Part shown: one piece after another, positions 1 through 10,016 of the stretch
Position numbering within the stretch: the first letter of the stretch is position 1
How the letters are laid out: each line of letters opens with the position of its first letter
From: Nageia nagi
Taxonomy: Eukaryota > Pinophyta
Direction of reading: 5' to 3'
DNA length: 64,000 nt
NCBI GenBank assembly: GCA_050084985.1
Contig: JBITNC010000001.1
Coordinates: 69,502,001-69,566,000, forward strand
Notes under the pieces: model-generated
Seen by the model: only the letters and a program-made list of their open reading frames with translations
Databases searched by the model: none
What the model was told of the DNA's origin: nothing
Program-made: the position numbers and the translations under genes

Positions 1-414
1 TGCAAAGTTACCAACACCAAGGGTTCAGCAAAGGGTGTGTATGATCTTGTGATCCATAAAAATAGGTAGAATATGGCTTTCCTAAGTCATCACATACAAA
101 CTTACCACGCTTGACTCCCACACGCTTCCAAGTTCCAACAAAAAAATTGAGAAAATAACAAGATAAGAGAAATAAACATCACCACATAAAGACACTATCA
201 TCTATCATGTGATGAAAATGAAGTACAATCATATTCTCCAAAGGACCTCCAAAACTCCAACATGACAATAGCTTTGCTCCCAAGACCACAATCGAAGTCT
301 TACAAACCTTTTCATGCCACTTTGGCCAACCTTAAGGTCTTCTTCTCTCTCATCACACAAATTGACTTCTTAAAACACATCCATTATCTCCTCATGAGAA
401 TAATGAACAAATAT
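1..414. other. intronic/repeat DNA, no gene seen
   Basis: No convincing coding region or repeat boundary is visible. If the ERGIC3-type gene continues past the left edge, this stretch lies in its last visible intron. The short open frames here have no family resemblance and are not called. Confidence 0.4.
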
Positions 415-1289
415 GTCATATGGAAAAACCTCTATATGCAACCCCCTCCTAGAGGGCCGTTCCGGATGTTTCCGGCATTCAGGAGAGGGGGAGTCACCTT
501 GGGAATATCTCCCAGCCATTCCCGATTTGGGAACCGTTTTCATGAAAGGAAACGTCCAAGGAGTGCTCCCTACAAGGTTAGGCAGTAGCCACTTTAAAAA
601 AATAAAATCCAACTTTACTTTAAAAAAAAAAGGCATGGGGTGGGTTCCACACATGTCCCCACCCCCCAAACCTTTAAAACACAAACATAAAGCCTCCCAA
701 TTGCAAAACATGTTGATCCTGTGGAGGTAGCTAATCTCGAGGTTGATGATGATATGCAAGGGTTGGTTGGATTGCCGTTGGAGGATGTCCACTTGGATGA
801 TGAGGCAAGTTCATCAAATAGTCTTCTTGATGAAGAGGATCATATTGATTACAAGCAGGATTTATTACTGGCACGAGCCCTTAAAGCCATAGTTTGATAG
901 TTGTGATTTTGGCATTTTGGCATTTTGCAACCTGCTACTATGACTTTTGAGTATTTTTTATTTGAGATTTCAGATCTATCCTAATGTACTAGACTGATTC
1001 AGATTTCTGATTTAATGATATTATGACATTATGATCATTGATTATGGCTCATTTTGATATTATTTTTCAATGTTTCATATGATTGAATTGATAATATTAT
1101 AATAATAATGAATTAGAAACAATCACATTTAAAAAATCTAAAAATTCCAGGATTTTTTACTAGTATTATACTAGCCGCTCCCCTTGCCGTTTTCGAGGCG
1201 CTCCCTAAAAATGACCTGTCATTCCCGTTCTTGGGAATGTGTTCCCACCACTCCCCTACTCCGCTGTTTCCAACAACGGTGAATCCTTG
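415..1289 (+). mobile_element. hAT-like DNA transposon remnant, internally deleted
   Basis: Both ends are GC-rich blocks with runs such as GGGAAC and GTTCCC in inverted orientation (about 430-560 and 1170-1289), around an AT-rich middle and the acidic end of a transposase-like frame. Read on the minus strand, the right end closely resembles the small element at 48731-49063, including the block GGTCATTTTTAGGGA and a following AGTATAATACTA. The right edge at 1289 is set by that match (CAAGG on the minus strand). The left edge is approximate and no matching 8-bp target duplication was found. hAT is assigned from the acidic tail, the subterminal repeats and likeness to the better-bounded element at 28628-29675. 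A Mutator-like origin is not excluded. Confidence 0.5.
700..897 (+). pseudogene. C-terminal acidic tail of a hAT-like transposase
   Basis: An open frame ends at the TGA at 895-897. It encodes an acidic, Ser-rich stretch (pieces such as VANLEVDDDMQGL and DEEDHIDYKQDLLLARAL). Plant hAT transposases often end in acidic tails of this kind after the dimerisation domain. No catalytic region is present and there is no nearby start codon of its own, so this is the residue of an internal deletion. The family assignment is inference. Confidence 0.35.
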
Positions 1290-2741
1290 TCAACCTATGT
1301 AGAATTGTTCATTACTCCTTGCATCAACATAGTAACAATCCTCACAATATTCTCTCATACACTCACACTACATGACAATGTCTCTCATGCACCTAAGCAT
1401 GGTTAAAATCTCACTCCAATACGAGAGTGGCAAAACTCTGGACAAAACCTCTATGGAGACTTACACGATTCTCATATTCTATAACATGGAACGACTCCCT
1501 CAAAGTTCCACTCCATGAAGATTCTACATTTTGAAGCACTCTTTCAATTTAACCATAGCCTCCTGGGCGTATGAATACAAATAAATGGTTACAATTTATT
1601 CTCCATGTGATTGTAGTTAAAATCACATTTTTTATATATGTATATAATTTTTTAGTTAATTTAATAACCGCTTGTAATTTAGTTATTTCAATAACTAAAT
1701 GAGGCAGGTTTCATGTTGCTAAATCAACAAAAGCAACCATTGGGCACAGTTGGGTGTTGGTGAAAACAAGGGAAGTATGTTCAGTTTGCACAACCGTAGA
1801 AAATTCCACAACCGGGCTGAAACTTCAAACTCGGACAATTTCCTCGAATAAGCTCCAAAGTAGTAATACATGAAAACAATCAGCACAAAAATGGGTATCC
1901 AAATATGTAATCTGAATTTGAGTTTGATGGAGGGAAAAGGAGAAAAATGAAGATGAAACAAACAGAGGTTAAAAGTGGCGATGGAATAATTTGAATTTGA
2001 GAGGAAGATGGACAAAGTTCTGATTTGTGATAATCCAATTTCGGATCACCATGAGTGTTAAAAAGATTTACCCTTGGCACAACTAGAGGTTATGAAGGTG
2101 GCAGGATTTGAATTCAAGATGTGTTGTAATGAGGTACCGATTCCACTAGTATAAAATCAAAAACAATAAAAAAACAACCTACTTGCCTAAGGTGAAAAGA
2201 ATACAACAACATACTTCTTGAAATAAACATACAAGAAGTAGATGTTGTTTCCATCACCATAAATTTAAGATAAAGGAGGATAGTTGTTTCATGAATATAT
2301 TAAAGAACATGTGAACAATTGATTTTGAATGATAGTTATATGGTAACAAATAGAGAGCAATTCCTCGAAATAGAAGGCAAGTACATTCATAATAAAATGT
2401 TTTTCATTGATTTTAATTTATTTTAAAATGGAAACTAAATTTCAAATGTACATAAGAACTTCGAGGTAGCAGGAAATTTATTGTTGTTGATGATGTGACC
2501 ATCGCTGTCACATCATTTGACAATATTTTTCTAATTTTTTTCTAATCAGTTCACAGATTTGCCATTATAAATTTATGTCACCATTTAATCAGTGCTCTTT
2601 TTAATATTCTATGAATTAATACAATTATTGCTGTCAAAGAATTAATTAATGCATATTTGCATTATCTAATATTATGAGAAACATAGATTATTTCCTACAA
2701 TAGGAAACATACTGAAGATGACTAAAAGACGTCTGCATTCG
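1290..2741. other. no gene recognised; degraded repeat DNA
   Basis: AT-rich sequence with no supported coding region. The open frames on the minus strand near 1719-2080 are low-complexity and match no family I recognise. Confidence 0.4.
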
Positions 2742-2746
2742 TTTTT

Positions 2747-2970
2747 TGTAACATTAGTAGTTTAGCCTTAGTTTAATTTTCAGATTTATGAATGTAATCC
2801 TCCATAGTGTAAGAAGGTAAATGGTCAAGAGTCTTAGGGTTAGCTCAACAGCCACCATGAAAGGTGAACTGGAGTATCATTGACTCATTTGTCATTTCCT
2901 CTATATGTGTGTTTCCTTATGTATTTTGTTATAATCTTAGGAGTTAATAGTAGTTTTGTTTTTGTAGTCA
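2747..2970 (+). repeat. 5' LTR of copia element 1
   Basis: Starts TGTAACATTAGTAG and ends GTAGTCA, immediately followed by a tRNA-Met-type primer-binding site. The same sequence with scattered substitutions recurs at 9468-9685 in the same orientation. Confidence 0.85.
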
Positions 2971-2971
2971 T

Positions 2972-2984
2972 TGGTATCAAAGCC
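2972..2984 (+). other. primer-binding site (initiator tRNA-Met type)
   Basis: TGGTATCAAAGCC lies one base past the 5' LTR end. TGGTATCA is the usual plant copia site pairing with the 3' end of initiator tRNA-Met. Confidence 0.75.
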
Positions 2985-4136
2985 CTGGTCATTACCCTAC
3001 CTTTTTGAAACTCTACTAACTCCTCTCAAATTTAGATTGTGTGAGTTGTCTCAGTTTATGATTGTTGTTTTCGGGTTTCACCTAAACTGGATATGAAGCA
3101 CGGATATTCAAACTACGCTTTTCTGTCTCAATTTTAATACCCCAAAGAGGTCTAAGTTCAAATCCAAACCCTATTTTTGTCTATCTTCAAAACCCACATT
3201 TTTGTTTCAACGCCTACAAAATTTTTGTCTTCAAATTGTGTATTTGGAACCTTGCATATTTTTTTGTAGCTCTCATCTTCAAACGTCTGAATCAAAGTTT
3301 ATTTGTCTCAAATATCCTGTGAAAAAAAAAGTCACAAAACATTATTCTTGTTCGAATCCAATAGTCAAACCTCAATTAATTTTAGAGTCCAAAAAGGTGC
3401 TCAAGTATTTCATATTTATTTTGCTTTCGCTGCATGAGAACCTTGGTGTGTGCTATCAACCTCTGTGGATGACAGTGTGCCAAGTCATTTAAATCTGTCG
3501 ACCACCTGTGTGCTCTGTTGTCCACCAATAATGCCATGCCATCCATCTGTCTGAAAAGACATGTGCACCCATCCTTGAAATTGTTTGTCCCACGATGGAA
3601 AACCGTGGATTGCCTAGTGAACATGCAAACAGTCTTCACAAGAAAAATCCTCACGAGCAGAGTCTGATGGATTTCATCAAGACAAGAAAGACATTCCATC
3701 CACAAGTTTGATGAAAAGGTTGAAATAAGGAGTTCATCCGATAACAAGATTGTAATAACTAGATGGAAGATGAGAAATTGTTGAAATTGAAGGGTGCATC
3801 TGCAAAATCCAAAAATTTTGCATACCTCACTCAACAAGGTACAATGCATTATTTCAAAAATTGGCTCCAAGCCAAATTTTAAAAATCAGGAAAAATCAGC
3901 AAAAACATTAAAAGAATAAACAAACTACAATATTTTTTTTCTACGAGATATGTTTATATAATTGGCATAAAACATTCTCATATCATCCAACAACATTAAA
4001 TTCATAAAAAATAATAACTTACATAATAAAAATTAATATTCATCAAAAAATTTATATATATATATAAAACCTGTAACATTAAAATTTTTAAGAATAATAT
4101 TTATTGCAATAAAAATAGTATTATTATTTTTTACAT
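2985..4136 (+). other. copia 1 leader and 5' region, no gag recognised
   Basis: Gag would be expected here. Open frames at 3202-3492 (+) and 3382-3870 (-) have no recognisable gag or zinc-knuckle motif. From about 3870 the sequence becomes strongly AT-rich and continues in kind after the nested insert (5655-5940), which suggests an AT-rich element split by that insert. Confidence 0.4.
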
Positions 4137-4153
4137 AAAAGTATTTTAAATTA

Positions 4154-5637
4154 TTGAATAAGAATGGGTGGTGGATGGGAAAGACTATTGTAACAAGGCG
4201 GAGGATGAGCTGGCGGCATAACATGAACGGGGATGTCATGTAGTCCCACACTTAAAATCAGCATTGAAGTTGGAGTACTTGGTTCATCATTCTCCGAGGT
4301 CGCTCACATGAGGGAGGTGATGAAGCTAGAAGGAGATCCGCAATATGATGCATGTGAGTCCAATGATTGGACATTTGAAGGTTGGGAGGCTAGGTTGTGG
4401 ATGTTAAGAGAAGGGAGCATCACCATCAAACAGAGGTGAAAATTGCTGAGCACATGCAGAGAGATTTGGTTTTAATGGCAAAGCTCCTAGCAAACGATGA
4501 CGTCCAGGAGGTGCTGAAGAAGGCAGGCTACTGGAATGTTTTGGAACGGTTTGAGGGGTATGATGTAGATGTCTATAACCAAATGGCAATCAATAGGGTG
4601 GAAGAATGTGTAATAGTTGGAGCCTTCTCGTTCGAAATCTCCTTGGCAATCTTCACAAAGATCCCTAGCTTAGCGGATGAAGGGCTGAAGATTACAAGGG
4701 ATAAACATCCACAACAAATGGAGCTAGATTTCTTCTTCTCATCGGAGAGAATTGGGTGGGACGGGAAGTATATTCTGAGAGAAGGCTTGCCTCAGCCATG
4801 GCCGAAGGTATCCAGGACAATTATGAACTATTTTACCCTAGACACCCAGATGACGTGGGTGCAAGGATACCACCTAGCGATATTGAATCATATCCGTTGG
4901 TGAAAAAGGGTCAATGTCCCGTATTTTCTCTTCAAAGGGCTAGAGAAAGCAACAAAAGACTTTCAGAAGGGGAGAACCAAATTTGCCTTGCATCAGGGGC
5001 TATTCCTGCTCATAGCAAGGTTTATGGCGAAAAAACAAGGCTAGATGGGGGCTATGGACGACCTAATGCCAATCATCAATAAACCGAAGAGTGGAGCTCC
5101 TAGAGGTAACAGGAAATGGAAGGAGGCTGAAGATGGGATGCGCAGCTCGCAAAGAAGAAGCATGGTGGTGGTGAAGGAGGAATCTGAAGACTCGGACAAG
5201 GAGACACCTCCGATATCCCAAAAGCAAAGCAGGGAGCTAGGAAGAATGTGAGAGCAACATGGGGAATGCTCTTGAAGGATATTGGAGCCCTAAGAGGTGC
5301 TCTCCTGGAGGGGTTAAACAACATCGTGGCTATGGTCAACAAGCTCTAGCAACGTATTTGCGAGAAGATGGAGGGATAGGGTTTGGTGTCGTTTATGGTG
5401 AGTCTGTATGTTTTGACCCGAAAGGGTAGCGTCTGTGATGGGTCTTCATGACGTGTAGTATCATCGTTGTCCGTTTTTGGCCCGAAAGGGCATAGGGTGA
5501 AGTTGCCTTGGTCTATGTGTGTCATAGGGTGCCAAGAGGCATAGCAAGTGTTTTGCGTAAATAGTGTGTTGGAAATCACAAGGCATATGTAATTAGGGTT
5601 ATTGGTTCCCATCAAAACAACCACTAATATAAACAAA
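4154..5637 (+). mobile_element. retroposed insert with 17-bp target duplication and A-rich 3' end
   Basis: The same 17-mer, AAAAGTATTTTAAATTA, occurs at 4137-4153 and 5638-5654. The inserted sequence ends in a short A-rich tail (AAACAAAAAAA) directly before the second copy. Long, variable duplications plus a 3' A-tract are the signature of target-primed (LINE-type) integration. The insert contains no reverse transcriptase. It carries instead a decayed frame for an unrecognised protein that recurs at 50600-53300. It could be a non-autonomous retroposon, a 5'-truncated LINE, or a retrocopy of a host transcript. Confidence 0.75.
4299..5251 (+). pseudogene. unrecognised protein with YH-x-LNH-x-R region, broken
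   Basis: I do not recognise this family. The reading runs from about 4299 in one frame, shifts near 4433, then stays in one frame to 5251, interrupted by a TGA at 4901-4903 and a TAG at 5042-5044. The middle has the pieces GYHLAILNHIRW and then KRVNVPYFLFKGLEKATKDF. The end is short and highly charged (Lys, Glu, Ser). The same order, YH..LMNHFR followed by KKVNFPFFVLHSL, occurs at 53190-53290, which argues for a real ancestral protein. It is reminiscent of gag-like or 'putative plant transposon protein' domains, but that is only an impression. Confidence 0.5.
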
Positions 5638-5654
5638 AAAAGTATTTTAAATTA

Positions 5655-6400
5655 AATTTGTATTTATTTATTACTTCAAAAATAAAATTAATACTTATAA
5701 ATTTTCTAAATTATATATTTATACAATTATTTAATTTCAATAAATATAGATATATATATTTAATTTCATTTTAAAAAATTAATAATAATTGCTATATTTC
5801 AAATTTAATAAAACAAATTAATTTAAAAAACAAATGAATTAAAAATTAAACAAACGAATTAAAATAAATAAATTTAATAAAACCAACAATTTAAAAAAGT
5901 AAAAGAAAATAAAATTAAAAGTGTTTTTGCAAAACACCCTTCTCAACCAGGTAGCCACCTACAAGATCAACATCACCAATGAGCACCACACAAAGAGACT
6001 TCCGCTTTGATCCCAAGCGAAAGTTTCCCACTAGAATTCACCAATTGGGATGCTAGATAATGGAACTGTGCAACCCTAGGAACCTGATTTCATGCACAAT
6101 CATACGATGCTTATGATAATGTATCAAGCTTGAAGATTTGGTGCTAATGGAGAGAAAATCTAGGATGGAGAAGGAAAAAGGTCGAGGCTACGACACTTCC
6201 GACAAAAATAAACAAAAGCCTTTGCTCTTTGAGTATATAATCCACTGAGTTTGAGATTAACCAACGCTTTTACGGCTTAGGGGAGGTTGTGCTCCACAAT
6301 TATGCGTATTTAATAATGATTTTTACAAAATAAAATGGTGATTTAATAATGACTAGTTGACAACGTAATTTGTGGTATAAATCAAAGATTTTCAAACAAA
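5655..6400 (+). other. AT-rich stretch then unassigned sequence inside copia 1
   Basis: 5655-5940 is extremely AT-rich and appears to continue 3870-4136 across the nested insert. 5941-6400 has more balanced composition but no recognisable coding region. Copia coding similarity resumes near 6440. Confidence 0.4.
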
Positions 6401-6439
6401 AAATCAATCAAATGGAAAATCGCAATTCCTAATGATTTT

Positions 6440-7480
6440 TGGAACACCGGTACAATGTCCTCAAGCCTCCTTTGCCATGCACATTTTGGGCATCTCAATC
6501 ACGATAACCTTCATATGTTTAAGAAACATGGTGTCACGGGTTTGCCCACATTGCCATGGAATTTTGGAACAATGAGAGCCTTGCATTTTTAGCAAACATC
6601 ACAAGAAACCCTTCCCACGATCAACTTGGAGCTAATGCTTGTTGCTTTGGCAAATGGCAATAAAAACATCATGACTTTCATTTATGACTACATCAAGATG
6701 ACTTGGACATACTGTTTTAATCACAAGTCGAAAGCATTTGAGAAGTTTCAAAATTTTCATGTTTGGATTGAGAATGAAGCAAAATCCCATATTGACACTC
6801 TTCACACCAATAATGGAGGAGAATACACTTCAAATGAATTCAAAACATACCTTCATCACCATGGAATCAAACTTCATATAACACATAACATAATGGTTTA
6901 GCAAAGAGGATGAATCAAACTATCATGAACATGGTTCAGTAAATGTTGTTGTTCATAAATGTGAGGATCATGTTTTGGGCTAATGCATTTTTGTAAGAAA
7001 AGTACATTTGAAACAGATGTCCCTCAATAGCTCTCAAAAGCAACACTCCTAACGAAATGTGGTATACCCACATTCCTTCAATGAAGCATCTCAGAGTTTT
7101 TGGTTGCACCTATTATGCTTTGATTCCCAAGGCTAACAAAAAACAAATTGGGTGCAAGGAGTCATAAATGTGTTTTTCTGGGCTATTCAAATACTTCCAA
7201 AGCTTACCATATATATGATTAAATCAATAAAAAATTCATTATTTCACAAGATGTCATCTTCAAGGAAACTTCCAAAGATGAAAACATTGTCGAGCGCCAA
7301 CTAGAACACCTCCATAAGTCCACAATGAGAAAAAATGATAAATTTCAAGATGAGATTCCAAACTTTGGAGGGGTGATCCCTATTCTAGACCAACTTTTGG
7401 AATTTACACGTAAATTTCTTGAAAACACCTCTCACAACAATAAAAACCATCCACTTCATTAGTGATGGTTGAGAACAAAG
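6440..7480 (+). pseudogene. copia 1 GAG-pre-integrase and integrase remnant
   Basis: The zinc-binding region reads HAHFGHLNHDNLHMFKKHG (about 6473-6530). The clearest integrase stretch is at 6626-6901, with FIYDYIKMTW, then HTNNGGEYTSNEF, the usual copia 'R-T-DNGGEY' block with the catalytic Asp changed to Asn. Further on, HLRVFGCTYYALIPK (about 7090-7135) is the typical C-terminal copia motif. Stops and frameshifts separate these pieces (for example at about 6590, 6900 and 6993), so no functional integrase can be made. Confidence 0.8.
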
Positions 7481-7789
7481 ATTAGTTGAAAGATGTGAAG
7501 ATGTCAATGAGAGAATTGGACGGTTGAGTATTGATGAATTGAGGCACCTCAAGAACCCTCAGAACAACCTAGACCATCACAAAATTTTCTAAAATAGGCC
7601 ATGAAAACACTAGAGAGTGTTCATCATGATGAAATGAGGAAAACATAATCAAAAGTTCCCATTAGAGCAAAAAGGAACCACAACCAATACAACAAGAACA
7701 TTTCGAGTTTGAAGATGCAGCAAAAAAGTGATGTGTCTGATATGGAGTGTTTGTATAATTGTGAATTGAATAAAGTTTGAATAAAGTTA

Positions 7790-9466
7790 AAAGTTCAAAA
7801 CCAACTTACTTCAAAGAAGCAGTAACTCAGAATGTGTGGACGGATGCAATGCATAAGGAATTTCATGCACTCGTCAAGAATGGGCCATGCAAGTTGGTTG
7901 ATCCTGCATAAGGAACCAACCCAATCAGTTGCATCTATGTCCACAAAAACATGTACAAATCAAGTGGCTCACTTGACAAACATAAAGCGAAACATGTTGC
8001 CAAGGGATTTGCACAAAAAGAATAATGTAACAGACAACTATTCATGCTTTGTTGTCTTTGTCAGCTCAATACGGATAGAAGATTCACCAAATGGATGTGA
8101 AGACACCATTCCCGAATGGTAATTTGGAGGAGAATGTGTACATGATGCAACCTGAAGGTTTAGCTGTGAAAGGAAAAGACAATAAAGTCTGCAAGCTAAT
8201 CAAGTTGTTGTATGCAATTAAACAAGCTCCTTGCATTTGGTATGAAAATTTGACCAAACACATCTTGAAGATCAATTTCAAGCACTTTGATGATACAACA
8301 TTTTTTTCAAGAAAGTTGACAAAACTGTTGTATCCAATGTGATGTTGTTGACATTTTCATAACAGGAAGAATGAAAGGTATATTGCTACAGTCAAAGAGA
8401 TTTGAGAAGAATTTGAAATGAAAAATATGGGTCTTCATACTATTTGGAATTGAAGTCACTCGAACATCAAGAAAGTTGACAAAACTGTTGTATCCAATGG
8501 TGGGTGTTGTTGACATTTTCATAACAGGAAAGAATGAAAGGTATATTGCTACAGTCAAAGAGGATTTGAAGAAAGAATTTGAAATGAAAAATATGGGTCT
8601 TCAATACTATTTGGGAATTGAAGTCACTCGAACATCAAGAAACATCTTCATTTCTCAGAAAAGGTACATTGGGGAACTACAGAACAAATTTGGAATGAAT
8701 GACATTAAACCAATTTGTATTCCAATGAAACAAAACCTGAAGCTGGCATCAATAGAAGGAAAACAGTTTTGAGTATGCAACAATCATATGCAAGTCAACC
8801 TAAAACAATAAAAAAAAAGGTACCGATAGCTAGTTGGAAGTCTCAACACCAGATAAATCCTTTGCAGTTGAGATTTTTTCTCAATATATACAATAACCAT
8901 GTGAACATTGGGTAGCAGCAAAGCGAGTTCTTCGATACTTGAAGGGAACACAAAATTTTGGACTCAAGTACTCCAGAACAAATGACTTCAAACAAGTTAG
9001 TTATTCAGGCCCAAACTATAATGGTGATAAGGAACATGGGGTATTCACATCAGGATTTCTCATGAGTTTTGAATCAGTAGCAATCTCATGAAAATAATGA
9101 AAGCAATTGGTCCCAGCAGATTCAAAAGAAGCGAATTATAGGGCAACTGCAGTAGCAACCAAATAGATAATTTGGCTCAAACACATTTTGGAAAATTTGC
9201 AGGAGAAACAAGTGAATGCTACTCCATTGATAGTTGATAAATGTTTTACAATAAAGTTGACCAAATATCCAATTTTTCATGAATGAACAAAACACATAAA
9301 TACAAAAATATCAATTGATTCGGCATCATGTAGCAATCAGAAATATTCAATTGAAGTGTTGTTCCCCAGATGAACAACCAGCAGACATCTTCACCAGGGC
9401 ACTTGAAAGAGAAAAGTTCAAAAAATTCAGGAAAATGGTTGGGCTATCAAACACACCTTTAGATTA
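7790..9466 (+). pseudogene. copia 1 reverse transcriptase and RNase H remnant
   Basis: RVT_2-type sequence begins near 7805 (NVWTDAMHKEFHAL) and continues with MDVKTPFPNGNLEENVYMMQ at 8091-8150 and KLIKLLYAIKQAPCIWYEN at about 8194-8250. These are the motif A and 'LYGLKQAPRAW' regions of copia RT. The expected YVDD box is degraded (GVVDIF near 8500). 8535-8750 retains KNMGLQYYLGIEV and FISQKRYIGELQNKFGM. RNase H similarity continues to about 9460 with many stops. A 160-bp duplication (8307-8634) breaks the frame. Confidence 0.8.
8307..8634 (+). repeat. imperfect tandem duplication in copia 1 RT (160 + 168 bp)
   Basis: 8307-8466 and 8467-8634 are the same sequence. The first copy is eight bases shorter. 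By alignment the missing bases are all single bases lost from short runs (GG to G, AAA to AA, GGG to GG), with one substitution. The second copy continues the RT frame from upstream and downstream. Such a pattern points to an unpolished long-read segment left in an assembly join more than to evolution. Confidence 0.85.
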
Positions 9467-9467
9467 A

Positions 9468-9685
9468 TGTAACATTAGTAGTTTAGCCTTAGTTTAATTT
9501 TCGGATTTATGAATGTAATCCTATGGAATGTAGGAAGATGGACGCTCAAGAGTCTTAAAATAAGCTCACTAGGTAACATAGAAGGTGAACTGACTGCCAT
9601 ATGTCATTTCCTTTATATGCATGTTTCCTTACGTATTTTGTTAAGATTTTAGAAGTTAATAATATTTCAGTTTCTGCAGTCTACA
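9468..9685 (+). repeat. 3' LTR of copia element 1
   Basis: Direct repeat of the 5' LTR, starting TGTAACATTAGTAG. The 3' end is set by alignment (CAGTCTACA) and may be off by a few bases. The usual polypurine tract before it is not recognisable. Confidence 0.8.
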
Positions 9686-9923
9686 TCTTGGCCTGACATT
9701 TTTAAGAAACAAAACTAGCTCCGTAATACTGTTTGGAAACCACGTTCTAGATAGCTAATGCATTTATGCCACACACACTAATGCATTAAAGTTAACAACA
9801 TTTCTAATAATCATGCAGAAATAGAAGCATTCATATTGAATTGTTCAATAAAGAGTAAACATAGAATTTGTTGGCCCATTCATGAATACAATGCATGAAG
9901 TCTAATGCTCAGTTTGTACTCAC

Positions 9924-10016
9924 CTTTATTGGAGACAAATCATAAAAGAAAAATACTCCAGGAAGGGATCGGCTTAACCCAATTTCGGCAGCTTTGAAGT
10001 GTTCAGTTACTGAGAA
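9924..10016 (-). CDS. ERGIC3-like: ERGIC3-like exon 11 (last exon in window)
   Basis: Residues 303-333, FSVTEHFKAAEIGLSRSLPG followed by VFFFYDLSPIK. It ends at a good donor, GTGAGT. The next family block (VTYTE... and the second membrane helix) was looked for by eye on the minus strand down to base 1 and not found, so at least one more exon lies outside. Confidence 0.95.

Larger units (their letters stand above)
2747..9685 (+). mobile_element. Ty1/copia LTR retrotransposon, decayed, with nested insertion
   Basis: Two direct repeats of about 220 bp (2747-2970 and 9468-9685) flank a primer-binding site, a GAG-pre-integrase and integrase remnant, a reverse transcriptase remnant and an RNase H remnant in copia order (integrase before RT). 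By eye the two LTRs are roughly four-fifths identical, so the insertion is old. No perfect target duplication was found. A 1.5 kb retroposed insert (4154-5637) sits in the 5' part inside AT-rich sequence that may itself be an insertion. The coding part has many stops and frameshifts and cannot be autonomous. The element lies in the last visible intron of the ERGIC3-type gene, in antisense orientation. Confidence 0.85.

Noticed and set aside
262-792. Overlapping open frames of 105-140 codons on both strands near 262-792
   Set aside because: They overlap the GC-rich end of a hAT-like element, and the products have no family resemblance.
1719-2080. Candidate for the missing last exon of the ERGIC3-like gene (Phe/Leu-rich minus-strand frame)
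   Set aside because: It lacks the expected family block after SPIK (a VTYTE-type strand followed by a Gly-rich membrane helix), and no acceptor in phase was found.
3382-3870. 162-codon minus-strand open frame
   Set aside because: It lies inside the copia element antisense to its direction, has no recognisable domain, and is a chance frame.
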